Source: Aphanomyces cochlioides
Lineage: Eukaryota; Oomycota; Saprolegniomycetes; Saprolegniales; Verrucalvaceae
DNA: 64,000 nt
NCBI GenBank assembly: GCA_019828595.1
Contig: JAHQRK010000015.1
Location: forward strand, 1,798,001 to 1,862,000
Direction: 5' to 3'
Shown one piece after another: positions 32,888 to 43,472 of the stretch. The notes under the pieces were generated by a model, which ran no database searches, was not told the origin of the DNA, and saw only the letters and a program-made list of their open reading frames with translations. Position 1 is the first letter of the stretch, and each line of letters starts with the position of its first letter. The position numbers and the translations under genes were made by a program.

Positions 32888-33814
32888 CTACTCGTTGGCC
32901 AAGACACGATCAATGACGTCGTTGGTCCAGTGCCAGAGACGGTCGACTTGGACGGGATCTCGACTCAAGGGTGTGGCGTTGTCGAGTTTGGCAACGGGTG
33001 TAAAGTATTGTCCCTGCCACTGGTTCTTCTCGACGTCTGGACTTGTGGCCAAGTACAACTGGGTGAGCACCCCCTTTTCAAGTGCAGTACCGAACGTGTA
33101 GAAGATGAAACCTCCAACAATTTGCACAATTGGTTGAAGAAGCCGTGAGTATTGCGCGACGTGGAGACCGTTCTTCATGATATCTGTAGTGACCAAGCCA
33201 GGATCAGCGATGTTGACGAATATTTTCGACCGATCCACACGTTTCAAGAGAGCTTGGGCCAGCAAATTGTTGGCTAACTTGGACTCTCTGTACGCTTTTA
33301 AGCTGTCGTATTCGGCCTCACTTGGTAGATTGAAGTCAACTGAGCTTGCCATCGCATGTGCTGAACTTGAAAGAATAACCACCCGAGCCGAGGCGCAGCG
33401 CTTCAATGCAGAGAGGAGACGAATCGTCAAGAGTTGGTGAGCTACGTGGTTGATGAAAAGCGTCGACTCGACACCATGGACGACGTTGTATGGTACCATC
33501 GCCACACCTGCGTTCAGGAGGAGAATATGCAGAGCGAGATCGCGAGCCAAGAAGGAATCGGCAAAAGCGTTCACACTGGCCAAGTCGGTGTTATCTGCCA
33601 CAGCAAACTCAACCTTGAACGATCCAGGAGCGAGAACTGACTTGATTTTCTCGAGTGCTTCTTCACCACGAGAAGTACTTCGTGCGGTGAAAATGACATG
33701 ACAGCCTTTACGAGCCAGGGCAATGACACTTTGAAGGCCGAGACCTGCAGTACCGCCAGTCACAACGACGACGCGGCCAGTTTGATCAGGGATGTCGTCA
33801 ATGGAAAACGTCAT
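32888..33814 (-). CDS. SDR family oxidoreductase, retinol-dehydrogenase-like, copy 4 (308 aa, intact)
   Basis: The full-length frame starts MTFSIDDIPDQTGRVVVVTG. Features in order are the Rossmann loop TGGTAGLG (about residues 20-27), Arg at the end of strand 2 (FTARS, which in this superfamily favours NADP(H)), and the adenine-site Asp (ADNTDLASV). LLNAG, ESTLFINHVAHQ, the catalytic Ser block ILSSSAH and the catalytic YRESK (Tyr and Lys) follow. The C-terminal region ends SRDPVQVDRLWHWTNDVIDRVLANE. The usual NSLHPG is NIADPG here, a change near the active-site lid. Such enzymes reduce or oxidise retinoid, steroid or lipid-derived carbonyls. The actual substrate is unknown. It lies divergent to copy 5. 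Confidence 0.9.
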   Translation of the reverse strand: MTFSIDDIPDQTGRVVVVTGGTAGLGLQSVIALARKGCHVIFTARSTSRGEEALEKIKSVLAPGSFKVEFAVADNTDLASVNAFADSFLARDLALHILLLNAGVAMVPYNVVHGVESTLFINHVAHQLLTIRLLSALKRCASARVVILSSSAHAMASSVDFNLPSEAEYDSLKAYRESKLANNLLAQALLKRVDRSKIFVNIADPGLVTTDIMKNGLHVAQYSRLLQPIVQIVGGFIFYTFGTALEKGVLTQLYLATSPDVEKNQWQGQYFTPVAKLDNATPLSRDPVQVDRLWHWTNDVIDRVLANE

Positions 33815-34392
33815 TTGGCGGTCAATTTCAAAGTGTCAGCATTGTCCCCCCCAGTCAACATTTTAAGCTTCAAACTTGCGTCAAAAAGAAGCTACAACGC
33901 TTTTGCCACCGACTCCCATACTCTCCTTAAGGTTTTCAGAGAGACGAACGATACTGAGATGAGAGGCTTCGTTCAACGAGATGATGTCTCTTGACGACTT
34001 GGAACGAGACGTCGGTGATTTATAACTAAGGGTGTGTTTGGTTTGACACGAAATCATAATCTTTTGTGTTTCAATTCTGACGGCTTGTCGAGGAATGTCA
34101 AATAAATTTGCAATAAATTGAGAGCATCATGATGGCGAGAAGATCCAAAACGTATTGCACATGTGAACTATTGCGAAATCAAATAAAGGTCGAATCGACT
34201 GTGAATCTGCATTCCTTACATCAACAGAATCGACTCCACGGAAACATTCAAATTCATGAAAACGTCATCACAAGTCAGGAATGATTCACGATTGCGAGGT
34301 GGTCCAGAGATCGAAATCAAGACAAGTTGGACATACCGGACCAACTCGACAAATCCTTCATTTTTCAATTTGTTCGCAACCTCTACCGCACC
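33815..34392. other. Intergenic region between divergent SDR copies 4 and 5
   Basis: It probably contains both promoters. TTCATTTTTCAATTTG at 34357-34372 matches the oomycete initiator upstream of copy 5. No clear initiator was seen for copy 4. Confidence 0.45.
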
Positions 34393-35730
34393 ATGACCTT
34401 CCCCATTACTGACATCCCAGACCAAACTGGACGCGTTGCCATCGTCACCGGTGGCACGGCGGGGCTCGGTCTGCAAAGTGTCATTGCCCTTGCTCGCAAA
34501 GGTTGCCATGTCGTTTTCACGGCTCGAAATGCCACCCGTGGGCGAGAAGCCGTGCACCAAGTCCAAGTCGCCATCGCTCCTGCACCTTGCCATGTCGAGT
34601 TTGGTATCGCCGACAACGAAGACCTCGCCAGTGTCGCTGCGTTTGCCGACGCCTTCTTGGCTCGCAATCTGCCACTCCACATCTTACTTCTCAACGCGGG
34701 TCAAGCCTTTCGTCCGTACCACGAGATTCACGGTGTCGAGTCGACATTGTTTATCAACCACGTGGCCCACCACCTCTTGGCCACACGCCTCTTACCCGTG
34801 TCAAACACTCGGCTCCAGCTCGCATTGTCATCGTATCCAGCGAAGTACACACCGTGCCCAAACACTCGACCTCGAGTTGCCCACCAAAGACAAATACAAC
34901 AGCATGCACGCGTACGGCGTCTCGAAAGTGGCCAATATCCTCATGGGACACGGCCTCTTGAAACAAATCGGAGCCGACCACGTCTGCGTCAACTGGTTGC
35001 ATCCGGGATGAGTCGCGACACCCACCCCCGACAAAAAGTTCGGAAGAATCCTTTACAGGTCAATTTTGGGTCAGGGTCACGGGTGCAGGTCACAGGTTCT
35101 TTCTAGGTTTTTACTGGTTTTATTCGACTTTCTGATCAGATTTTAGGTTTTTCTCATTCAAACTGCAATGGCAAAGCCTTAAACTGCGCGGACGACGTCA
35201 GACATCCGCCCAGAAAATTGCGCTCACCGCAGCGAAGCGGAGGTCGAGTGAAAAAATTTCTGCAGGCGGATGACTCGGAGGAGGGAGCCCCCAACGTGCA
35301 CCAAAAAGGGGTTTCTTCTGATGAGGCCTGCTAGGGAATGACAAAGTATGGCGCTCTAACTCTTCCTGGTCGTGGAGATATCTTCAATATTGTCATGTGA
35401 CCTAATATGTGACCTGACCCGAAATTGACCTGTAAAAGACCTTACCAAAAGTTCGTACTCACCCAATTTCCCGACTGCGTCAGCAAATCACTCGGCTTCT
35501 TGCTCAACTTGTACATGCGGTCGTTCGGTACTGCACTTGAAAAGGGGGTGCTCACCCAGTTGTACTTGGCCACAAGTCCAGACGTCGAGAAGAACCAGTG
35601 GCAGGGACAATACTTTACACCCGTTGCCAAACTCGACAACGCCACACCTTTGAGCCGCGATCCCCTCCAAGTCGACCTTCTCTGGCACTGGACCAACAAC
35701 GTCATTGATCGTGTCTTGACCAACGAGTAG
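34393..35730 (+). pseudogene. SDR copy 5, frameshifted, with a nonsense codon and a Mutator-type MITE
   Basis: ATG at 34393 starts MTFPITDIPDQTGRVAIVTG. The frame is normal through LLNAGQAF and HLLATRLLPV, then shifts near 34797, again near 34860, and reads GVSKVANILMGHGLL up to VNWLHPG followed by TGA (35009-35011; Arg is usual here). After TPTPDKKF the coding sequence is interrupted by a 404-bp insertion (35043-35446) and resumes at FVLTQFPDCVSKSLGF to the normal C-terminus NVIDRVLTNE and TAG at 35728. The catalytic Tyr is in GVSK context (HAYGVSKVAN). At least four lesions are present. Confidence 0.88.
35043..35446. mobile_element. Mutator-type MITE (404 bp) inside SDR copy 5
   Basis: It is flanked by a perfect 9-bp duplication AAAAGTTCG (35034-35042 and 35447-35455), the target length of Mutator-like elements. 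The terminal regions are inverted repeats around TTTACAGGTCAATTT[T/C]GGGTCAGG. It has no coding capacity. The middle is GC-rich with hairpin potential (CAGCGAAGCGG...). Confidence 0.85.
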
Positions 35731-35879
35731 GATGAACGATTAACATCACTACATATATACATGTAAATCCTACACCATACATACACTGCTGTGGCAGTAC
35801 TGTACATCAGACAATACCGCACCCATCGACTTTCCATCCATGTGCCGCTCATCATGTTGGTGTGGTCAAGTCGCTGTAC

Positions 35880-36040
35880 TGCGAATTAAACCTTGTTCGT
35901 GAAGGAGCGAGAACCACCTTGACCTACTTAAGTGCTTCTTGGCCTCGAATATGATTTCGCGCTGTGAAAATGATGCAACATCCTATACGAGCTAGACATT
36001 GTGCACAACACCAGACTTGTCAGCAATGCGAACAAGTCAC
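35880..36040 (-). pseudogene. SDR relic, N-terminal fragment
   Basis: The minus strand reads LARIGCCIIFTARNHIRGQE, then ALK, a stop, and VKVVLAPS. It parallels LARKGCHVIFTARN..RGQEALEKIKVALAP of intact copies. Sequence upstream (IADKSGVV) may be a degraded IPDQTGRV. The rest of the gene is absent. Confidence 0.65.
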
Positions 36041-36396
36041 TTCGTTGAGCATTATACGTTGTCAAGAGCTGGTCTTCTTGGTGCAAATGCGAAACCAACG
36101 ACTGACAATCCATATATGCATCTCGTATTGTGTTGCACGAGCAATGGCGGCTTGAATCAAAGCTTGAGATGGTGGGATGCTGGATGACGACAACGTACTG
36201 TGCACTTGAGTTCTGCTTGGAATAGCTCGGTCATATTAATTCAACTTTCTGTCTATTAATCACAATAGAAAAAATCGATGATGGACAATTTATCTGACAA
36301 TTAATGAGATTATGAACTAATTTGAGCGAATTTATGCAGTGCATTGACAGTCAACTTGATCCCATGGCGACGACACTTCCGAAGTGACTTGATTCC

Positions 36397-37320
36397 ATGA
36401 CGTTCACTGCTGACGACATCCCAGATCAAACTGGCCGCGTCGCAATTGTGACCGGCGGCACTGCAGGCCTTGGGTTACACAGTGTAATTGAACTCGCCCG
36501 CAAAGGTTGCCACGTCATTTTCACAGCTCGAAGCACCGCGCGAGCCCAAGAAGCTCTGGAGAAGATCAACACAGCTCTCGAGACAGAGTCGCTCAGCAAT
36601 GTCGAATTTGCAATCGCCAACCAAGAAGACCTTGAGAGCATCGCGGCTTTTGCTGATGCATTCCTAGCTCGAAATCTACCTCTCCATATTCTTATGCTCA
36701 ACGCTGGCCAAGGGGCCCAACCGTACCGAGTGGTTCAAGGCGTCGAAGCGCTTTTGTTTCTCAACCATGTAGCCCACCAACTCCTTGCGACTCGATTACT
36801 TCCAGCTCTGAAACTCTCGGCTCCTTCTCGAGTTGTCATCGTGTCGAGCATGTCGCATTCTTTCGTGAAGAAGCTCGACTTGGACTTGCCCACTGAAGAC
36901 AGATACGACAGCCAAGGCGCTTACAGTTTGTCCAAAGTGGCCAATATCATGATGGGCCACAGCTTGATCAAGGAAATTGGCCATGCAAAAGTCTACGTGA
37001 ACTCTCTCCATCCTGGTATAGTCTCAACTGAAATCACACGTTCTGGAAACGCGATCACGACCTTGCCGTGGGGTATTCGAGGTATTTTGGAGAGCTTTTT
37101 TACTTTCTGCATGAACAACTTTGGTTACAAGCCAGAAGTTGGGGCCTTGACGCAGTTGTATGTTGCCACCAGTCCTGACATTGAGAAGAATGAATGGCAA
37201 GGTCAATATTTCACACCAATTGCTCAGTTAGGCGAAGCGTCTGCGTTGAGTCGTGATCCTGAACAAATCGACCGTCTTTGGAAGTGGACAAACGATGTGA
37301 TTGCCCGTGTTATGCACTAA
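36397..37320 (+). CDS. SDR family oxidoreductase, retinol-dehydrogenase-like, copy 6 (307 aa, intact)
   Basis: It is open from ATG 36397 (MTFTADDIPDQTGRVAIVTG) to TAA at 37318. It has TGGTAGLG, FTARSTARAQEALEKI, LMLNAG, ALLFLNHVAHQLL, the catalytic Ser block VIVSSMSHS, YSLSKVANIMMGHSL with Tyr and Lys, NSLHPGIVSTEITRS, and C-terminal SRDPEQIDRLWKWTNDVIARVMH. All residues expected for SDR catalysis are present. It is followed within about 35 bp by the start of the right arm of the inverted duplication (37354), so its terminator region may be shared with the duplication junction. Confidence 0.92.
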   Translation: MTFTADDIPDQTGRVAIVTGGTAGLGLHSVIELARKGCHVIFTARSTARAQEALEKINTALETESLSNVEFAIANQEDLESIAAFADAFLARNLPLHILMLNAGQGAQPYRVVQGVEALLFLNHVAHQLLATRLLPALKLSAPSRVVIVSSMSHSFVKKLDLDLPTEDRYDSQGAYSLSKVANIMMGHSLIKEIGHAKVYVNSLHPGIVSTEITRSGNAITTLPWGIRGILESFFTFCMNNFGYKPEVGALTQLYVATSPDIEKNEWQGQYFTPIAQLGEASALSRDPEQIDRLWKWTNDVIARVMH

Positions 37321-37529
37321 GTCGTCAAGGTTGGTGCCTTTGTCAGAAATAAGACAAAATATTGATTAATTGAGTTGTAATCCGAGGAATTGTTGCGTTG
37401 TCTGCGTTCTTGTCATCACGGAGGTCGAGTCAGATGACCTTTCCGTGGACATCTTGCTGATTGGTCTGGCAAACGATGAAGAAAAACCAAGAATACGATG
37501 AAAGTCTAAGGTGCCATGTTATATGTGAC

Positions 37530-38503
37530 TTAATGTCCAAGGTTCATACCGCGTTTTGGAGTTGAAAGCTTTAACGGCCCATAGTTTGTAGCCAAGACAC
37601 GCTCAATGACGTCGATTGTCCACTTCCAGAGACGCTCGACTTGCTCGGGATCTCGGCTCAGTGGAGTGGATTTGTCGAGCTTGGCAGTAGGCTTGAAGTA
37701 ATGTCCCTGCCATTCGTTCTTCTCGACGTCTGGACTAGTGGCCAAATACAATTGCGTCAGAGCACCCTGCGCAGGCGACAAGCCAAACCAATAGAGATAA
37801 CTCCGCAGGAGGAACATGAGAAACGAACTGACGAAGGCTGGAAGTTGGGTTAGCACCATCGGTGTATCAGGAGTCGGCGTCGCGACTTCGCCAGGATGCA
37901 ACGAATTGATGAGCACTTTGGCCGATCCAAACTCCTGGAACAATTTGTGTTCCATGAGGATATTCGCTACTTTTGACATGGCGTACGCTTTTAGACCACT
38001 GTATTTGTCTTCACTTGGAACGTCCAAGTCGAGCTCGTTTGTAAACTCATGCGCGGAACTTGACACAATCACAATACGAGATGGAGCAGACTGTTTAAGT
38101 ACTGGCAGCAATCGAATGGCAAATAGCTGATGAGCCTCATGGTTGACAAAGTCGATTCGACGCCGTGGATTACTTGGTAGGGTTTAAGCGCACCACCAGC
38201 GTTGAGCTTAAGGATATGTAATGGCAGCTTGCGGTTCAAGAAGGCATCGACAAATGCAACAACACTGGCGAGGTCTTCGTTGTCAGCGATACCAAACTCG
38301 ACATTGCACGACGCTGACGATATGTCCGCTTCGATTTTGTCGACGGCACTCTGACCACGGGCAGCACTTCGAGCTGTGAAAATGACATGACAACCCTTTC
38401 GAGCCAAGGCAAGGACACTTTGGAAGCCAAGACCAGCCGTACTACCAGTGACAATCGCAACTTTGCCCGTGAGGTCGGGAATGTCTGCAATCGAGAATGT
38501 CAT
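37530..38503 (-). pseudogene. SDR copy 3' (right arm), same 4-nt deletion as copy 3
   Basis: It encodes the same two partial frames as 31534-32507, residue for residue over 150 and 193 aa, including the frame change after VESTLS. Because both carry the identical deletion, the gene was already broken when it was duplicated, or the arms have since been homogenised by gene conversion. Confidence 0.88.
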
Positions 38504-38685
38504 AGTGGTGGTTGCGAGCAAAGTGAAAAATGGAAAATAAAACGACTACTGCGACGAACTCTGGACAAGGACCACGTCAACTTTAGAGCACCTGCTGGTG
38601 TCGAAGGAATGCATTTGTTGTCTTCTGTGTTGACCTGTCAAGATCTACCGACGATATGAAAATGCAGGAGGTTTGGGATATGCAC

Positions 38686-38837
38686 ATAATTGAAGCGAAT
38701 TGCTCGTGTGGCTTTAGCAGAAGTCGACAAGAAAAGCAACAGCTTGATAGCTCATCTCTCCGTCAACTTTGATCAAGCATGGCGACAGAGCATGGACCTG
38801 ATTCCACTTCCAATGGTATTTGGAAAGATAAATATCA
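38686..38837. repeat. 152-bp direct repeat, inner copy
   Basis: ATTGAAGCGAATTGCTCGTG to GATAAATATCA is repeated at 40199-40350 with one base difference (ACTTCCAATGG against ACTTTCAATGG). A third, partial copy lies at about 40130-40195. The repeats bracket the Tc1 element. Confidence 0.8.
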
Positions 38838-39818
38838 TCCACGGTTAGCGACGACCATGTCGCATCGTCTAGGCATACTGTTGACGAGTTTCTTGAGAAC
38901 AGAAATGTCGATTTCGTCCCAAACTTGCTTGACGCAGGCGACCAGATCTGCCTTTTTCGAAAATTGGCGTCGCCCATTATCATAAACCTTTCGGGACATG
39001 ATTCACCATAGGTTTTCGATTGGGTTCAAGTCAGGGGACTTGGCAGGCCACTTGAGAGTTTCAACGGCCACATGAGGCTCTCGAAACCACTCCAAAACAC
39101 GCCTGGCAGTGTGGATGGAGGCATTGTCCTGTTGGAAACGAAACTCGTTTCCATGCAAGGAATGGACAAACAGCAGCATGGAGCTGGAAAGGGTTTCGAT
39201 GTACGCTTCTGAATCTTGTTTCCCTTCAAGGATGACAAGCTCAGACTTTCCCTTGGAGCTAAATGCCCCCCAAACCATGACACCACCGCCTCCATTTTGG
39301 CGCTTGGAGAAGTGCTCTCGAGGGCGACATAGGTCTGCCCAGTAGTAGTTGAACCCATCTGGTCCGTCGAGATTCCACTTCTTCTTATCGGACCAGATGA
39401 TGTCATCGAACTGGGCAGGCAAATATCGCATCTCGATGCATTTTTATGCCTTTTTGTGAGCTGGTGTCATCATTGGGGCGGCAAGTCTCTTCTTGTACTT
39501 GAGTCTTGCGCTCTTGTTGAGTAGCTAGTAAACACGGCGGGGCCCAACAGGAAGGGAATGCCGCTTGATGAGCTCGGCTGCCGTGTACTTGCCTGTACAG
39601 GCAGACCGAATGATGCGACGGTTTAGATAGTCGTTGACGGTAGACCTTCTTCCACTCGAACGGGCTTTTCTGTAAGACGCAGGATTGCCCAGAAAGCCTC
39701 TAACACAGCCACGAGACCGTTTGATCTCGTCAGCGATGTACGAGATCGTGTGTCCTTTGCGATGGAGGACGAGAACTTCAAGCTTCTCGTCTTCGGTCAA
39801 TGGAGCACCTTTAGGCAT
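38835..39818 (-). pseudogene. Tc1-like transposase with three in-frame stops
   Basis: One unbroken minus-strand frame runs from ATG at 39816-39818 to TGA at 38835-38837. The N-terminal paired-type HTH is MPKGAPLTEDEKLEVLVLHR, then GHTISYIADEIKRS, then VGPRRVY. The catalytic part has DIIWSDKKKWNLDGPDG (first Asp, with Lys where Glu is common), RFQQDNASIH (second Asp) and KSPDLNPIENLW (third acidic). The C-terminus reads IMSRKVYDNGRRQFSKKADL and onward. Stops lie at 39525-39527 (after RRVY), near 39445 (after AHKKA) and at 39003-39005 (after NLW). No terminal repeats were found and the 3' end coincides with the break in the inverted-duplication arm, so the element is also truncated. Confidence 0.85.
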
Positions 39819-40198
39819 TCAATTCGATGCTAGAGGCAGTGTAAGTATGAGTTCTATTCACCATCATTTGGATATACCAATTGCACTTGTTGAGAGGTGT
39901 GTCTCCGAGCAAAATTGTCAAATAAGTGAAAGTGGCATATGATTTTTCCCGCTTAAAATCCGATTCCCGCCAAATTCTCGGCCTTGCAACCACTGGACCA
40001 GCATTGTAAATCCCGCCTATAGCGGATGGGCGCTGTAGTTTCGATTGGTTGAAATTAATCGTTTTAACGACGAATTAAAACGACGATAGAGCTCATTTTT
40101 ACGAGTGGCATATCATTCTTTCCACCACTTTAGCTCATCTCTCCGTCAACTTTGATCCAACATGGCGACAGAGCATGGACCTGATTCCACTTCATATT

Positions 40199-40350
40199 AA
40201 TTGAAGCGAATTGCTCGTGTGGCTTTAGCAGAAGTCGACAAGAAAAGCAACAGCTTGATAGCTCATCTCTCCGTCAACTTTGATCAAGCATGGCGACAGA
40301 GCATGGACCTGATTCCACTTTCAATGGTATTTGGAAAGATAAATATCAAA
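40199..40350. repeat. 152-bp direct repeat, outer copy
   Basis: See 38686-38837. From here the right arm of the inverted duplication continues outward into the MITE at 40366. Confidence 0.8.
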
Positions 40351-40365
40351 TATGACAACACTTAC

Positions 40366-40732
40366 GGCCCGTCTGGATGCCACCTATTATTGACATAATT
40401 CGCAATATTTTGATCAATTATTGCATAATATTGATTATTGCATAATGCACTGTCTGGATGCCAAATATTGCATAAATTTTATTGCAATAATTTATTTCAA
40501 AACAGGCCAAATATGTAATAAATAATATTCTACTCAAAGTAGAATATTTTCCCCAATATCGTATAATGCACACAAATTCCCAATGATTATTTTATTTTCG
40601 TGGGAATCCAGACAGTCCGAAATTTCAATTATCGTGATATTATAATACGTGGTTTGTATTATTTTGACCAAAATACAAAATATCACATAACGAATTTTCA
40701 CAATATTTTTTATTTGGCATCCAGACGGGCCC
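40366..40732. mobile_element. GGGCCCGTCTGG-family MITE (right-arm copy, 367 bp)
   Basis: It is the reverse complement of 30816-31182 and the same length, carried along in the duplication. Confidence 0.82.
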
Positions 40733-40758
40733 TTACAAATCCTATTTTCTATTTTTAA

Positions 40759-41124
40759 GGGCCCGTCTGGATACACGTTAAAAAATATTGTGATAATTCG
40801 TTATTGAGTATTCTGCATTTTGGGAAAAGAATACAAACCACAGATTATATTATCACAATAATTCTATTTTTGGACTGTCTGGATTCCCAAGAAAATAGAA
40901 TAAAATTAGAGAATTTGACCGAATTATACAATATTGGTCAAAATATACGACTTTGAGTGGTATATTTTTTATTGCGATAATCGACCAATTTTGAAATAAT
41001 TTTTTGCAATAAAATTTATTGAATATGTGCATCCAGACAGGGAGTTATACAATATTTAAAATTATGCCATAATGCTCAAATTATTGCGAATTATCATGAT
41101 AATTAGTGGTATCCAGAAGGGCCC
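40759..41124. mobile_element. GGGCCCGTCTGG-family MITE, second and later insertion (366 bp)
   Basis: Its ends are GGGCCCGTCTGGATAC and GTATCCAGAAGGGCCC, with a perfect TAA duplication (40756-40758 and 41125-41127). It is diverged from the copy at 40366-40732. The corresponding place in the left arm (30790-30792) has a single TTA and no insert, giving an empty-site comparison. Confidence 0.88.
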
Positions 41125-41509
41125 TAAAAGAAAAGGTCTGTTAATTTATGCTACAAAACATAGATTTATACAATAGACCTCCATATCAATGGCAGATATT
41201 TCAATCATACACGAGCTTTATCTGTATATAAGTATAAGTATGCGATAAACCAATGAATCAATGACATATGACAAAATATTTGAGCAAAAATCATCAGAAG
41301 AATTTAACGTGCAACGTTTTGATGAAAGACCTACTCATTGAAGAAATGACGGAATCACGTGGAAAAACTGATGTGAGAGGTTGGTCAGTGCGTCTTCATC
41401 TCCTTCTGTGGTTCACTTACGGATAAAAGTGTTTTATCCGAAGTGAGGACTGACTTCTTTTCCGTTCAAATCCACTTCCACACAACCAAGACCATGAACT
41501 CAACGCTTA

Positions 41510-42629
41510 TTGCGGCTCAAGTTGCCACTGCAGTCTCGCTGCTTTGTTGTCTGTGCAAGTCATACTTTCTCAAGACGTGAAAAGTACAACATTCTCACCC
41601 TACCCAGCTTTGACTTTGATTCTATGGTGAATGACGACCGATTCAATGCTTGGTTCGAGACGAACCTTCGCTGCAGCCAAGCATCCTTTCGAAAATTGGT
41701 CGCTCTTCTGCAAAACACAAACTTGATCAATGCAACTTATTCGCTAAAACACTCCTTTGAGAAGAAGATCGCAATGTTCTTGTTTTACTTGGGATCTGAG
41801 GGTGGTTTTCGTGAAGTTTCCGTTGCGTTTGGAGTGTCTAAAGCTTGGAGTATTATGGTTATTCATGCAATCAGCCAAGAATTAGTGCAACAGAGAGATC
41901 AATGGATTCATTTCCCGTCCACAAGAAAAGAATGGTCCAAAATTGAGAGAACATTTATGGCCAAGAAAGGACTCCCTGGTGTGGCAGGCGCTGTCGATGG
42001 AACACTTATTAATATCCAACGCCCTGAGGACTACGACGGGTTCTACGACCGTCATGGCGATCCATCGTTTAACATACAGGCTGTATGTGATGCAAACTGT
42101 ATTTTTATGAGTGTCGATATTCGACCTGGATCGTTCTCGGACAAGAAAATATGGAATACCGTGGCTTGGTCGGTCGATTCATCGGCTTATCCCTGTTGGA
42201 TCATATATTCTTGGTGATGCCGGTTATACATTATTGCCATGGTTGATCACACCATTTCTCCCTCACGAAGAAGGTGGTAACTTGACAAAGTTACAACGAG
42301 ATTACAATTTTAAGCATTCTAGTACCCGTATGAGCATTGAACGAGCATTTGGCTTACTCAAGGAAAGATTTAGAATTCTCAAGAGCACAATGAAGGAGAA
42401 GACCATCGAGTCGTCACTTCAAATTGTGATGTCGTGCTTCGTTTTGCACAACATGCTACTTGAATTGAAAGACTCTCTTTATATTGACAAGGACATAAAT
42501 GGCTTTACCAATTCGCATTGCCAAGCACTTGACGACAATGAAGACTGTGTTGACAATGAAACCAATACTATCTTACGAATTGCGGCAAAGCAAAAGAGGA
42601 TGGCGATAGCTAGATATCTTTATGATTAA
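41510..42629 (+). pseudogene. Harbinger DDE transposase (HARBI1/DDE_Tnp_4 type), one frameshift
   Basis: Frame 1 (to about 42155) has FRKLVALLQN, GGFREVSVAFGVSKAWSIMV, then VAGAVDGTLINIQRP (first catalytic Asp) and YDRHGDPSFNIQAVCD. The next block, PGSFSDKKIWN, carries the Asp seen in this superfamily. After KKIWN the homology moves to another frame: WLGRSIHRLIPVGSYILGDA, then GYTLLPWLITPF, then SSTRMSIERAFGLLKERFRI with the catalytic Glu. It runs to the normal end YLYD and TAA at 42627. One single-base change near 42155 separates an otherwise complete enzyme. The exact start is uncertain: an ATG at 41494 lies in another frame and may need a short intron. Confidence 0.85.
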
Positions 42630-42660
42630 TATCATTTTTTGAAATGACTATCTAACTGTG

Positions 42661-43472
42661 TTATCTATCATTCATGGCACTTGTAAGCGCAGCAATTTGC
42701 TTCGACTGTTCCTTGACGATTTCCATCAAGCTACTTATTTGATTGTGAAGTCCATCATTTTGGTTCATGCTTGCTCCTAATCCGAGTAGCCCCTCTTTAA
42801 CAGCCTGAAATCCACTTTCAAGCGTTTCGGCTTGTGTTTTCGCCTTCGTCATCTTTTTACGCTTTTTCTTTTGATGCTCAAGCACTTGTTGACTCTCCTC
42901 TTCGCTGTCAAAGTCATGGCCTTCGTCAAAATCACAATCATAGTCAACATCTACATTTTGATTCAAATAATAGAAATACATGCTTTTAGACTCCTATCGG
43001 ATTCAACGCCACTGGAGGCAGCCTGCGGATCACTTGACATCAATGTTTCGCGTCGATAGCCTGGTTTACTCCCCCAATACTCCATCATGATGTCAAAGTA
43101 AGCTGGAGGCTTCTCCAGCGGTACGTTGCCGGTCGGTGTGGGAAGCGACGGGTTCGACTTGGACCATTCTTGTTGAAGCTTTGAAAACTATCATTGCGTG
43201 TGTCAGGTTTCATGTTTCAATCGTTCTACCTTATTTTGTATGTGCTTCACTGTGAATTCCCGCTTCATGCGTGCTGACAATTCGCTGGCCAAGAACGAAT
43301 ATGCAATTTTCTTGTCAAAGTTGTTCTTGGACTTAAGGCGACGTGTGATGTCCGATGAATATCGAAGTCGGAACAGCATGGCGACGCTTTCATCACACCA
43401 TGACGCAGTTTCTTGCTTGGTTGACCTCTTCTTTCTTGCACCAGTTGCCACTGACTGAGTGTTTCCTTCCAT
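42661..43472 (-). CDS. Harbinger Myb/SANT-like DNA-binding protein, three exons, 242 aa
   Basis: Exons are 43472-43230, 43187-42992 and 42950-42661. The introns (42 and 41 bp) start GT and end AG and keep the frame open throughout, with the junctions giving HIQNK-FSKLQQEW and ESDRN-VDYDC. The start at the ATG of MEGNTQSVATG is chosen because the longer frame begins with TTG. Residues about 20-105 form a trihelix/Myb-SANT-like domain (SWCDESVAMLFRLRY ... VKHIQNKFSKLQQEW). An acidic stretch (DYDCDFDEGHDFDSEEE) with a basic patch (KKKRKKMTKAK) and a C-terminal amphipathic helix follow. In active Harbinger systems such a protein escorts the transposase to the nucleus and to the ends. Unlike the transposase beside it, this gene shows no lesion. 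Confidence 0.82.

Larger units (their letters stand above)
37354..41170. repeat. Right arm of the large inverted duplication (with later insertions)
   Basis: It is the reverse complement of 30750-32683, interrupted twice. One interruption is at 38838-40198, with a Tc1 element and extra direct repeats. The other is at 40759-41124, with a second MITE. After removing these the arms match end to end. The spacer between the arms (32684-37353) holds SDR copies 4, 5 and 6. Confidence 0.88.
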
